Positions 7,060-15,833 of a DNA stretch of 41,315 nucleotides are shown here, piece after piece (the first letter of the stretch is position 1; the number at the start of each line of letters is the position of its first letter). The DNA is taken from assembly GCA_934717855.1 (NCBI GenBank), contig CAKUZI010000015.1:1-41315 (forward strand), given 5' to 3'. The notes under the pieces are model-generated. The model was not told where the DNA came from and ran no database searches. It saw only the letters and a program-made list of their open reading frames with translations. The position numbers and the translations under genes are program-made. The stretch is from an uncultured Candidatus Melainabacteria bacterium. Lineage in GTDB: Bacteria; Cyanobacteriota; Vampirovibrionia; Gastranaerophilales; Gastranaerophilaceae.

Positions 7060-8382
7060 ATGAAATTACACATGCAGATTCTAATCGCTTTAGGTCTTGG
7101 AATTAAGCGAAATTGGCACATTTTCTTTGGGATTATTCTCGGTATTTTTGTTGGAATATTTTTACACGGACATGAATATCCCCTTGTTTCAACAGTTTTA
7201 ACCTTTATTGGTCAAGTATTTATTAGATTGATTCAAATGGTTGTTATTCCGTTAGTTGTATCCGCTATTGTTATTGGGATTACAAGTATTGGTGACAACA
7301 AACAGCTTGGTAAATTCGGGACAAAAATGATTGCCTATTATGGGATGATTACTGTTGCGGCTGTTACTATTGGGGCTGTATTAGCGCTAATTTTTAAACC
7401 GGGGCTTGGAGCGGCTCATTATATTACGCAAAATGCGGCAAGTGAGGTTCAAGCATCTGTTGCAACTGCAATGGCTGAGCAACAAGGAAATGTTCTTAAT
7501 ATTTTCTTAGGTTTTATTCCTAATAATCCAATGCATTCATTTGCGTCAGGTGATATGGTGCCGATTATTGTATTTGTATTGTTGTTTGCGATAGCTCTTG
7601 CTAAAGTCGGTGATGTAAATAGACCAATTGTTTCTTTCTTTGAATCTGTTTTTGCTGCAACTATGAAAATTACTGATTGGATTATGTATTTTGCGGCTCC
7701 CGGTGTTTTTGCTTTGACTGCAAGTGCTGTTTCTAGTTTTGGTATTGATATTTTCAATAGTATTTCTAAATATTTATTAGTATTGTTTATCGGATTTATG
7801 CTTCAATTGTGTGTGGTTTATCCGTTGTTCTTGAGATTTTTCTCAAAAGTTAATATTGTTATGTTATATTCTGCAATTGCAGAAGCAATGATGGTAGCAT
7901 TCGGAACAGCAAGTTCTTCTGCAACTTTGCCTTTGACTATTGCTTGTTGCGAAAAACGAGGAATTTCACACAAAATTTCAAGTTTTGTACTTCCTTTGGG
8001 GGCAACATTGAATATGGATGGAACAGCTTTGTTGCAAACAGTTGCAGTAATTTTCTTGGCACAAGCTTATGGCGTTGCATTAACTCCATTCTTGATTATT
8101 GAAATTGCACTTCTTGCAATTGTTGCTTCTTCAACTTGTGCAGGTATTCCGGGGGCAGGTTTGATTACTATTGCGTTAATTCTTAATGGAATGGGATTGA
8201 GCCCTGAACAATTGGTTGCAGGTTTTGCGTTCTTGTTTACAATTGAAAGAATTACAGATATGATGAGAACTTTAGTGAATGTAACATCTGATGCGGTAGT
8301 TGTAGCGGCGATAGCTGATAATGAAAACGAAATCAATTATGATTTGTTAAATAATCCAGCATCATACGAAGATATTGCATAA
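7060..8382 (+). CDS. Sodium/proton:acidic amino-acid (dicarboxylate) symporter, DAACS family
   Basis: Inner-membrane secondary transporter of the GltP/DctA/GltPh fold, 440 residues, hydrophobic throughout. Diagnostic motifs: ASSSATLPLT (hairpin 1), NMDGT at 318-322 (cation site), CAGIPGAG (hairpin 2) and DMMRTLVNVTSD. Asp400 and Arg403 match the GltPh pair that binds the substrate amino group and side-chain carboxylate. Keeping the Arg favours aspartate/glutamate or dicarboxylates over neutral amino acids. It has its own promoter (6997-7025) and terminator, so it is a single-gene unit. The symbol (gltP or dctA) cannot be decided from sequence alone. Confidence 0.92.
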   Translation: MKLHMQILIALGLGIKRNWHIFFGIILGIFVGIFLHGHEYPLVSTVLTFIGQVFIRLIQMVVIPLVVSAIVIGITSIGDNKQLGKFGTKMIAYYGMITVAAVTIGAVLALIFKPGLGAAHYITQNAASEVQASVATAMAEQQGNVLNIFLGFIPNNPMHSFASGDMVPIIVFVLLFAIALAKVGDVNRPIVSFFESVFAATMKITDWIMYFAAPGVFALTASAVSSFGIDIFNSISKYLLVLFIGFMLQLCVVYPLFLRFFSKVNIVMLYSAIAEAMMVAFGTASSSATLPLTIACCEKRGISHKISSFVLPLGATLNMDGTALLQTVAVIFLAQAYGVALTPFLIIEIALLAIVASSTCAGIPGAGLITIALILNGMGLSPEQLVAGFAFLFTIERITDMMRTLVNVTSDAVVVAAIADNENEINYDLLNNPASYEDIA

Positions 8383-8414
8383 GATTTGTTAAATCAAACT
8401 TCATATAAATCCTT

Positions 8415-8445
8415 AAAGATGAGAAAATTTTCTCATCTTTTTTTT
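8415..8445 (+). terminator. Rho-independent terminator after the symporter gene
   Basis: AAAGATGAGAAAA and TTTTCTCATCTTT form a perfect stem followed by a T-run. Confidence 0.92.
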
Positions 8446-8455
8446 ATTCTGACAA

Positions 8456-8484
8456 TTTACAAAACTCTCAAATAGTGCTATACT
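8456..8484 (+). promoter_or_regulatory. Promoter for the aminopeptidase gene
   Basis: TTTACA and TATACT are separated by 17 bases, between the upstream terminator and the AAGGAGAG ribosome site. Confidence 0.7.
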
Positions 8485-8511
8485 TTCCTTAGTTAAAAAG
8501 GAGAGAAGATT

Positions 8512-9909
8512 ATGAAAATTAGTGTTTCAAATGATGTAAAAAATACTCCTGTTGAGGTTTTGGTTGTTAATCAGTTTGAGGACGAAAAAACTTCAGTGGA
8601 GCTTGCAAATACTTATGCTGTAGAAAAAGACGGTTTTGAAGGAAAGTTTGGGCAAACTTATCTAATTCATACGCTTGGACAAATTTCTGCTGATAAGGTT
8701 TTGATTATTGGTTTTGGTAAAAAAGAAGAATTTGACCACAACAAAATGAGAGAAGCAGTAGCAAAAGCGGTTAAAAAGTTACAGCAAATTAAGGCTAAAA
8801 AAGCTATATTTGATTTTGATGTAGAACCGATTTATGGTAAGTCTGCAGTAATTGGTGCATTGATAGCTGATTATGCTTTTGATAAATATAAATCTGAAAA
8901 AGCGCACCATTTGGATGAAATTACTTTTACAAAATTTTCAAAAGAGGATGTTGAAGAGGGAATTGTATTTGGAGAAGCAATGAAGTTTACAAGAGATTTG
9001 GCAAATACGCCGGCTCAAGTTGCAACTCCACAAAAACTTGCTCAAATTGCATCTGAATTAGAGGGAATTGAAACAAAAGTTTTTGATAAAGAAGAAATCG
9101 CAAGAATGGGAATGGGTGCTTATTTGGCAGTTGGTCAAGGAAGTGTTAATCCTCCAGAATTCATTCATATGAAATATACAGGTAAAAATGTTAAAAAGAA
9201 AATTGCTTTGATTGGTAAAGGTATTTGTTTTGATTCTGGCGGATTGGATATTAAACCGGCATCTTCTATGTTGACAATGAAAGATGATATGTCTGGTGCA
9301 GCTTGTATTTTAGGAGTTATGCGTGCTTTAGCTAAACTTCAGCCGGATGTAGAAGTTCACGGATTGATCGCTGCTTGTGAAAATATGCCGTCAGGTTCTT
9401 CTTACAAACCGGGGGATATTTTGACTGCTAAAAACGGCAAGACAATTGAAGTTGACAATACTGATGCTGAGGGAAGATTAACACTGGCTGATGCTCTTTG
9501 TTATGCATGTGAGCTTAATGTTGATGAAGTTATTGATATTGCAACGTTGACAGGAGCTTGTGTTGTTGCTTTGGGTTCTCACATTTCAGGAATTATGGGA
9601 AATGATGATTGTTTTGTTGAAAAATTGATTGAAACAGGAAAAGATGCAGGCGAAAAAATGTGGAAACTTCCTATGGACAAAGAATATTTCGACAGTTTGA
9701 AATCCGATATTGCAGATATGAAAAACACCGGTTCAAGAATGGGCGGAGCTTCTGCTGCAGGTGTTTTCTTGCAAGAATTTGTTGACGGGCCTAAATGGGC
9801 ACACATTGATATTGCCGGAACTGCGTATATCGAAAAACCTCAAAAAGAATTTATTGCCGGAGCGACTGGAGCAGGCGTAAGAACTCTTTTGAGCTATGTA
9901 ACGAAATAG
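8512..9909 (+). CDS. pepA: Leucyl aminopeptidase (cytosolic, M17 family)
   Basis: Two-metal aminopeptidase that removes N-terminal residues from peptides; the family forms hexamers. The C-terminal catalytic domain holds IGKGICFDSGGLDIKP (metal-binding Lys and Asp), MKDDMSG (metal Asp) and the family signature NTDAEGRL at 316-323, with metal Asp/Glu and catalytic Arg. The N-terminal ~160 residues are the variable M17 N-domain. The length of 465 is near the family norm. AAGGAGAG lies seven bases before the ATG. It is flanked by terminators on both sides, so it is transcribed alone. Confidence 0.95.
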   Translation: MKISVSNDVKNTPVEVLVVNQFEDEKTSVELANTYAVEKDGFEGKFGQTYLIHTLGQISADKVLIIGFGKKEEFDHNKMREAVAKAVKKLQQIKAKKAIFDFDVEPIYGKSAVIGALIADYAFDKYKSEKAHHLDEITFTKFSKEDVEEGIVFGEAMKFTRDLANTPAQVATPQKLAQIASELEGIETKVFDKEEIARMGMGAYLAVGQGSVNPPEFIHMKYTGKNVKKKIALIGKGICFDSGGLDIKPASSMLTMKDDMSGAACILGVMRALAKLQPDVEVHGLIAACENMPSGSSYKPGDILTAKNGKTIEVDNTDAEGRLTLADALCYACELNVDEVIDIATLTGACVVALGSHISGIMGNDDCFVEKLIETGKDAGEKMWKLPMDKEYFDSLKSDIADMKNTGSRMGGASAAGVFLQEFVDGPKWAHIDIAGTAYIEKPQKEFIAGATGAGVRTLLSYVTK

Positions 9910-9925
9910 TTTTCGGAGAAACTTT

Positions 9926-9966
9926 AAAAAGGCGAAACTTGAATGTCGAGTTTCGCCTTTTTTTTT
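9926..9966. terminator. Bidirectional Rho-independent terminator
   Basis: AAAAAGGCGAAACT pairs with AGTTTCGCCTTTTT around a short loop, with T-runs reading out on both strands. It serves both the aminopeptidase gene and the convergent amidase gene, whose stop codon is at 9965-9967. Confidence 0.9.
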
Positions 9967-11326
9967 ATTCTTTAAAATAATCTTCTAAGGCTTTTGTAAT
10001 TGCTTTTGCGTATTGTTTTTGAAAATCAATATTAATCAAATTTGCGTTGTCTTGAGGGTTTATGATGTATGAAGTTTCAATCAATAAACTCAATGCGTTT
10101 GTGTTACGAACAACGGCAAGACTTCCTTGGCGAACTTTGTCATTATTTATCCCAAGTTCATTGGTAACAGAGTTCATAATCTCGTCTGCTAAAGGTTTTG
10201 CTTGATTGTAATAGTAATAAATACTTGTTCCGCTATTTTTGTTTGGGTCTGCTCCGTCAGGAAGTGCATTGCAATGGATGCTTATAAAAACTACGGCATC
10301 TTCTTGGTTTGCGATATCAACGCGATTTTTTAGTCCGATGTAGCTGTCATCGTTCCTTGTCATAATAACTTTTGCACCGCGCTTTTTTAAGTCAGTTTCT
10401 AAAAATTTTGCAATTGATAAGTTAATATCTTTTTCTTTGTTGCCAAGACAGCCGATTGCGCCAAATTCGTTCCCCCCGTGACCGGCATCAATTGCAATTT
10501 TAATATTTTTCAAAGATTTTTTAGGGTTAATTTGAACAGGTTTTCTGATTTTTAAAACGAAATCATTTCCTTGATATTCGCCACTGTAGCCAAGAAGTTT
10601 TTTGCCATTTAACATCTCGTTAAGTGGTAAATCCATTGTATAAACCCCGTTTTCTTCGTTTTTAATATTATAAAATTTTATTAAAAATGGGTCTTTTTCG
10701 ACTATTTCAAATGGAACTCTTTTGTCTAGGTGAAAAATAAAAGTGAAATAGTCTTCATTGTCTACATAGTCGTATCCGTTAATAGAAGCCGGAGTTATTT
10801 CGAAGTTTGAAAACTGTTTTACATTCGTTTTTGCAATCCAGCCGTATTGTTTTTCGCCTAACAGAACTCGATAAAATCCTCCTTTTTCGCCGTCTGTTTG
10901 GAGTGCAATATTTCTTTGCAAGTGTGCAATTCTGTTAATTCCTGCGTCAATAGGGGTTGAACGCAAAGGAGTATTTTCTGTTGTAACATATACGGATTTA
11001 ATTTTAGGATATTTGAAAAATTGCAGTGGGAGATTGCATTCTGTATTTATTATAGGTTTATTTATTACAAAAACCTGTTTTTCATCATCAGTTTGAAGTG
11101 TAAAGGTGTTTGAACCGTTTTCAAGATTTACAACATATGCAAAAGCTCCGGTTTTGTGTAGTGGAACTTCTTGTCCATTGACCTTTAGCGGTTTATCAGA
11201 TGAACCTATGAAAAAAGTGGAATTTGAATTGATTGTTGTTTCGTTGCTTTTTGGATAAACAACATTAAAAGCCAAACAGCTGTTTGCAGATAAGATTAAA
11301 CCTAATAATAAAATATATTTTTTCAT
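9965..11326 (-). CDS. Secreted N-acetylmuramoyl-L-alanine amidase (Amidase_3) with SH3-like domain
   Basis: Cleaves the amide bond between MurNAc and the stem peptide in peptidoglycan. Residues 1-19 form a signal peptide (hydrophobic stretch, then CLA|F). Residues ~110-172 look like a bacterial SH3 domain (TPLRSTP...GWIAKTNV). The zinc amidase domain starts near 275 with IAIDAGHGG (His283), continues with KEKDINL (Glu ligand), SIHCNA (His ligand), and LIETSYIINPQDN with the catalytic Glu. All expected zinc and catalytic residues are present. Family members act at the septum or in cell-wall turnover; the neighbouring ftsI and murE genes fit a wall theme, but they run in the opposite direction. 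Confidence 0.92.
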   Translation of the reverse strand: MKKYILLLGLILSANSCLAFNVVYPKSNETTINSNSTFFIGSSDKPLKVNGQEVPLHKTGAFAYVVNLENGSNTFTLQTDDEKQVFVINKPIINTECNLPLQFFKYPKIKSVYVTTENTPLRSTPIDAGINRIAHLQRNIALQTDGEKGGFYRVLLGEKQYGWIAKTNVKQFSNFEITPASINGYDYVDNEDYFTFIFHLDKRVPFEIVEKDPFLIKFYNIKNEENGVYTMDLPLNEMLNGKKLLGYSGEYQGNDFVLKIRKPVQINPKKSLKNIKIAIDAGHGGNEFGAIGCLGNKEKDINLSIAKFLETDLKKRGAKVIMTRNDDSYIGLKNRVDIANQEDAVVFISIHCNALPDGADPNKNSGTSIYYYYNQAKPLADEIMNSVTNELGINNDKVRQGSLAVVRNTNALSLLIETSYIINPQDNANLINIDFQKQYAKAITKALEDYFKE

Positions 11327-11440
11327 ATTTGTATTATAGCATAATTCAATGTAAAAACCGTACGATTTTTAATAGTAAAAAAAAATAAATTATTATTATT
11401 CTTCAAATTAATTAATATTTTCATTTTTTCTAATTACTTA

Positions 11441-11449
11441 TGCTAAAAT
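11441..11449 (+). promoter_or_regulatory. Extended -10 promoter for the ftsI-murE operon
   Basis: TGCTAAAAT is an extended -10 element 27 bases before the start codon. No good -35 is visible, as expected for extended -10 promoters. Confidence 0.5.
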
Positions 11450-11476
11450 TAAATAAGATAGTTTAGGGATAAAATA

Positions 11477-13231
11477 ATGAGAGATAGATTGCGAAGACGT
11501 GAGCCGGAAAACGAAATAGAAAAACGTAACAAAAGTTTTGACCAAATATTGGGCTTTTTACACGTGTTTTTTGCCGGTTTTATGGTGTTGTTGATTATAT
11601 ATTTGTTTTTAATACAGGTTGTTGATGTTGGCAAGTATAGAGCAAGGGCGAGAAGTCAGCGTGTTGGTAGAATTTTTTCAATGCGTGGAGATATTTATGA
11701 TAGAAATGGTATAAAACTTGCGACTGATAAAGTTTATTGTGATGTTTACGCGCATCCTGCAGATTATGATCATACACCTGAAGAACTTGCTAAAATGCTT
11801 GCACCTCTTCTTAAAATGCCGAAAGATACTCTTTTGCAGAAACTTAAAAAGCCGGGACCTGTAATTACTCTAAAAAAAGATATTGATAGAACTACTTCTA
11901 AAGAGATCGCTAAATTACATTTGAGAGAAATTAGTTTAGGGAAGAAAAATACAAGAGAATATCCTCAAGGTACTCTTGCAGCTCACGTTTTAGGATATTA
12001 CAATTTTGATGCGGATATTGCAAACGGAATTGAATATACTGCTAAAGATAGGCTTGAACACGTTATTAATACTGTAAAATATCAAAGAACGCGTGACGGA
12101 AAGATTATTTATGACTTTACAACTGATCCGGTTGCAACAACAACAAATCCTAAAGGTGAAAATGTTACGTTGACAATTGATGCTGCAATTCAACACGTTT
12201 GCGAAAAAGAAATCAAAAAAATGGTTGATGAAAAACATGCAGAACGTGGAACTGTAATTGTTATGAATCCTAAAAACGGAGAAATTCTTGCGTATGCTGT
12301 TTATCCGACATTTGATCCAAATAATTACAGAAAAGCAACTCCGCAACAGTTGAAAAACTGGACTTTGACAGACGTATTCCCTCCGGGGTCAACATTTAAA
12401 ACGATTACTGTTGCAAGTGCAATGGATTTAGGTAAAATTAATGAACATTCGACTGTTCTTGATACCGGAAAAACCTCTATTGGCAAATGGGAAATCAAAA
12501 ACTACGACTATGCGGTTCATCCATATCCGGGAAATATTTCCTTGGAATATTTGTTTGAACACTCTAGTAATATTGGTTCAATAAATGTTGCTAAAACAAT
12601 GACGCCTGCTGAATTTTATGGTGTATTGAAAAAATTTGGATTTGGATCAAAAACAGGAATTGATCTTCCTGGTGAATCAGTTGGTCTTTTGCCGTATTGG
12701 GCTCATTGGGATCAAGGAATTCATGCAACAATGGCTTACGGATACGGAACTTCAGTTACGGCAATTCAGATGATTTCTGCGGTTCAGGCTCTTGCAAATA
12801 ATGGGGTTAGGGTTACTCCACACGTTATAAAATATTCTCAAGAAGAATTTGATAATAAAATTCACCATACACAAGTAATTCAACCATCTACAGCACAAGC
12901 AGTTACAAGATTATTGTCTGCAAGTGTGAATAATGGGAAATCTGTTATTAAAATGGATAGATATAATGTAGCGGCTAAAACAGGAACATCAAGAAAGCCC
13001 AAAGAGGGCGGTTCAGGTTATACACCGTATACTTACACATCAACCATAGGCTATTTACCGGCATCTGATCCGCAAGTTTTGATTTATGTAATGGTTGATA
13101 GTGCAAAGGTTGGTGCTATTTGGGGAAATACAGTTGCTGGACCTGTATTTCATGAAGTGTCAACACAAATTGCAAGAATTATGAACTTAAAACCGGATAA
13201 AATTGTTCCGGTTGCACCAAAAAAGAATTAA
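11477..13231 (+). CDS. ftsI: Peptidoglycan D,D-transpeptidase (FtsI/PBP class B)
   Basis: Cross-links septal peptidoglycan. A cytosolic basic start precedes one membrane helix at ~28-48. The pedestal region contains GDIYDRNG near 71-78. The transpeptidase domain has the three penicillin-binding motifs: STFK at 305-308 (catalytic Ser305), SSN at 363-365 and KTGT at 501-504. At 584 residues it matches class B PBPs. murE follows after 28 bases, the classic dcw order, which favours the division enzyme FtsI over the elongation enzyme MrdA. A weak AGGGA precedes the ATG. Confidence 0.9.
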   Translation: MRDRLRRREPENEIEKRNKSFDQILGFLHVFFAGFMVLLIIYLFLIQVVDVGKYRARARSQRVGRIFSMRGDIYDRNGIKLATDKVYCDVYAHPADYDHTPEELAKMLAPLLKMPKDTLLQKLKKPGPVITLKKDIDRTTSKEIAKLHLREISLGKKNTREYPQGTLAAHVLGYYNFDADIANGIEYTAKDRLEHVINTVKYQRTRDGKIIYDFTTDPVATTTNPKGENVTLTIDAAIQHVCEKEIKKMVDEKHAERGTVIVMNPKNGEILAYAVYPTFDPNNYRKATPQQLKNWTLTDVFPPGSTFKTITVASAMDLGKINEHSTVLDTGKTSIGKWEIKNYDYAVHPYPGNISLEYLFEHSSNIGSINVAKTMTPAEFYGVLKKFGFGSKTGIDLPGESVGLLPYWAHWDQGIHATMAYGYGTSVTAIQMISAVQALANNGVRVTPHVIKYSQEEFDNKIHHTQVIQPSTAQAVTRLLSASVNNGKSVIKMDRYNVAAKTGTSRKPKEGGSGYTPYTYTSTIGYLPASDPQVLIYVMVDSAKVGAIWGNTVAGPVFHEVSTQIARIMNLKPDKIVPVAPKKN

Positions 13232-13259
13232 GAATTAACTATATTTAAAGGAGATATAA

Positions 13260-14798
13260 ATGAAACTGGATGAACTTATTGAATATTTAGACTACAAAGA
13301 TTTGATTAATTTCAAAAATATTGATATTACAGGAATTTCATACAATTCTAAAACAACTAAAAAAGGTGATATTTTTATTTGTTTGGTTGGTGAACATACA
13401 GATGGTCACGAGTATGCTCAGGATGCAATTAATTCCGGAGCTTCAGCTCTTTTAGTTGAAAGAAAAGTTGAGGGAACAAAAATTCCACAAGTTGTTGTTT
13501 CTTCTACTCGTCACAAAATTGCTGATATCGCAGACAGATTTTATTCTTGTCCGTCGAAAGGTATCAATTTAATTGGAGTTACTGGGACTAATGGAAAAAC
13601 AACTGTAACTCACCTTATTCAAAAAATCTTTGAAGAAAATAATCAAAAATGTGCTCTAATTGGAACTTTGGGTTATAAATTGTCTTCAACCGGTGAGTAT
13701 AGAGATGCAAAACATACAACACCGCAAGCTCCGGAGCTTCAAGCAACTTTGAGAATGATTAAAGACGTTGAAAAAATTGATAATGTTGTAATGGAAGTAA
13801 GTTCTCATGCACTAGACCAAAATCGTGTTGGTGGTTGCAGATTTAATGGTGCTGTTTTTACAAATCTTACTCAAGATCACTTGGATTATCACATTACAAT
13901 GGATAATTATTTTAAAGCTAAAGCTTTGTTGTTTGAATCTTTAACTCCTCGTCCGGATGATGATATTCAACCTGAATTTCATAATGAAGATGGTGGCTTT
14001 GCAGTAATTAATGCAGATGATGAATATGGCGATAGGTTTATCAGTGTTGTACCAAAAGGTGTAAGAGTATATACATACGGTGTAAAACAACAAAGTGATG
14101 TTATGGCGAAAGACATTCATTTTTCTTTGAATGGTGCTGAATTCACTCTTGTTGCAGGCGATCACGTAAATAACGGCGGTAAACTTGAACATAAAGTAAA
14201 TCTTCATATGAATGGTATGTTCAGTGTTTATAATGTTTTAGCTGCTGTTACTTCTGCTTTAGCAATGGGGATTGACATTGAAGTTGCATTGAAAGCGTTG
14301 CAAAATGTTAAAGGTGTTGCCGGCAGGTTTGAAGTTGTTGTTAAAAAACCACTTGTAATTGTTGATTATGCACACACTCCGGATGGTTTGGAAAATGTGT
14401 TGAAATCAGCAAGAGAAATTACTCCAGAAGATGGTAAATTGATTTGTTTGTTCGGTTGCGGTGGAGACAGAGATGCAACAAAACGTCCTAAAATGGGCGC
14501 TATTGCAGAAAAACTTGCTGATAAGATCGTTATAACAAGTGACAATCCACGTTCTGAAGATCCGCAAGTTATTATTACAGATATTATTGCAGGATTGAAA
14601 TCTGTTAATACTGAAAATGTAATAGTTGAACCGGATAGAGGAACAGCAATTTCATTGTTAAAAACAATTGCAAATAACAATGATGTTGTGCTTATTGCAG
14701 GTAAAGGGCATGAAAATTACCAAATTCTTAAAGACAAAACAATTCATTTCGATGATAGAGAAGAAGCTCGAAAAGTTTTTGAAGGCAGTGTAATTTAA
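13260..14798 (+). CDS. murE: UDP-N-acetylmuramoyl-tripeptide synthetase (meso-DAP adding)
   Basis: ATP-dependent Mur ligase that adds the third stem residue to UDP-MurNAc-L-Ala-D-Glu. The ATP loop GVTGTNGKTT is at 106-115. DNPRSEDP near 428 is the established specificity motif for meso-diaminopimelate (Lys-adding enzymes differ here). GKGHE near 481 is also typical. Length 512. AAGGAGATATAA sets the start. It is second in the operon after ftsI. The motif implies DAP-type Gram-negative-like peptidoglycan. Confidence 0.95.
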   Translation: MKLDELIEYLDYKDLINFKNIDITGISYNSKTTKKGDIFICLVGEHTDGHEYAQDAINSGASALLVERKVEGTKIPQVVVSSTRHKIADIADRFYSCPSKGINLIGVTGTNGKTTVTHLIQKIFEENNQKCALIGTLGYKLSSTGEYRDAKHTTPQAPELQATLRMIKDVEKIDNVVMEVSSHALDQNRVGGCRFNGAVFTNLTQDHLDYHITMDNYFKAKALLFESLTPRPDDDIQPEFHNEDGGFAVINADDEYGDRFISVVPKGVRVYTYGVKQQSDVMAKDIHFSLNGAEFTLVAGDHVNNGGKLEHKVNLHMNGMFSVYNVLAAVTSALAMGIDIEVALKALQNVKGVAGRFEVVVKKPLVIVDYAHTPDGLENVLKSAREITPEDGKLICLFGCGGDRDATKRPKMGAIAEKLADKIVITSDNPRSEDPQVIITDIIAGLKSVNTENVIVEPDRGTAISLLKTIANNNDVVLIAGKGHENYQILKDKTIHFDDREEARKVFEGSVI

Positions 14799-14817
14799 AA
14801 TAAAATTAATAAATAAA

Positions 14818-14866
14818 ATGTCCTCCCCTTGAGGGAGGTCCGAAATCTATTGATTTCGAGGAGGGT
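14818..14866 (+). repeat. Type C palindromic repeat that supplies the ribosome site of the next gene
   Basis: TGTCCTCCCCTTGAGGGAGG followed by CGAAATCTATTGATTTCG and GAGGAGGG. Close copies are at 5592-5640 and, inverted, at 33513-33562. Its last bases, GAGGAGGG, stand three to four bases before the ATG at 14868 and are the only Shine-Dalgarno for that gene. Confidence 0.85.
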
Positions 14867-14867
14867 T

Positions 14868-15833
14868 ATGCAAACCAAATTAATAATTGAACAACATTTT
14901 CACGGATGCTTTGGGATAGATTTCAACAAAGCATCTGTAGACGATGTTTTGTATTTGTCAAAAGAAATTTTGAAATATGGAATTGGCGGGATTTTTCCAA
15001 CTCTTGTTACTGATAGTGTTGAAAATATAAGAAAAGCTACTGCAATAATTAGAGAAGCTTGTGCAAAACAAACTCCTGATATGGCAAAAATTTTGGGAAT
15101 TCATCTTGAGGGAATTTTCATAAACCCAGAAAAAAAGGGAATTCATAATCCAGAACACTTTTTAGCTCCGACAATTGAAAATTACAAGTTGGTTGAAGAT
15201 GATTTTATTAAAATCGTTACTCTTGCGCCGGAATTAATTCCGGATGCAAAGACGCAAAGAGTCGAAGATGCAAAGTCTGTTTCGGGAAATGGAAACTTAA
15301 TATCATACCTTCGCTTTAAAAATATAAAAGTTCAGGCTGGACATTGTGTAGGCGGAGATTTAGATGGTTGTACAGGTGTAACTCATTTATTTAATGCAAT
15401 GAGTGGGGTTGTACATAGAGGAGAAACAACTGCGCTTTCTGCTTTGGTAAATGATGATATTTATACTGAAATTATCGGTGATGGAATTCATGTTTCTGAC
15501 AAAGCTTTGAAACTTGTTTTTAAATCAAAACCGTTAGATAAAATTCTTTTAATAAGTGATAGTTTACCTATAACAGGTAGCAACTTAAAAGAAATGATTT
15601 TTGCCGATGAAAAAGTATATTATGACGGGATTAAGGCAACTTCTAAAGAGGGAACAATTGCCGGTAGTACGACGATGATCCCAAAGATTATAAAAAGATT
15701 GGCAAAAGCAGGTATAATCGCCGAAAATGAAATAAATCAAATAATTAATAATCCGTATAATTATCACAATGTTAATATTGACGGATCTATTAGTTGGGAT
15801 GAAGATTTTAATATTATAAGGGTAAGTAAATAA
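14868..15833 (+). CDS. N-acetylglucosamine-6-phosphate deacetylase-like protein, catalytic barrel only
   Basis: Likely amidohydrolase related to NagA, which converts GlcNAc-6-P to GlcN-6-P. Seen: HFHGCFGIDF near residue 10 (metal HxH), HLEGIFINPEKKG (metal Glu; the family has HLEGPF), AGHCVGGDLDGCTGVTHLFNAMSG, IGDGIHVS and SDSLPITG (catalytic Asp). At 321 residues it is ~60 shorter than typical NagA. It begins right at the metal motif and lacks the N- and C-terminal parts that build the beta-sandwich. A start at 14829 is possible, but it would translate the repeat; ATG 14868 with GAGGAGGG is better. It sits between murE and ilvD, so a role in amino-sugar recycling is an inference. Confidence 0.72.
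   Translation: MQTKLIIEQHFHGCFGIDFNKASVDDVLYLSKEILKYGIGGIFPTLVTDSVENIRKATAIIREACAKQTPDMAKILGIHLEGIFINPEKKGIHNPEHFLAPTIENYKLVEDDFIKIVTLAPELIPDAKTQRVEDAKSVSGNGNLISYLRFKNIKVQAGHCVGGDLDGCTGVTHLFNAMSGVVHRGETTALSALVNDDIYTEIIGDGIHVSDKALKLVFKSKPLDKILLISDSLPITGSNLKEMIFADEKVYYDGIKATSKEGTIAGSTTMIPKIIKRLAKAGIIAENEINQIINNPYNYHNVNIDGSISWDEDFNIIRVSK

Noticed and set aside
14829..14867. A 13-residue upstream extension of the nagA-like gene
   Set aside because: It would translate the type C repeat and has no ribosome site of its own, whereas ATG 14868 has one.
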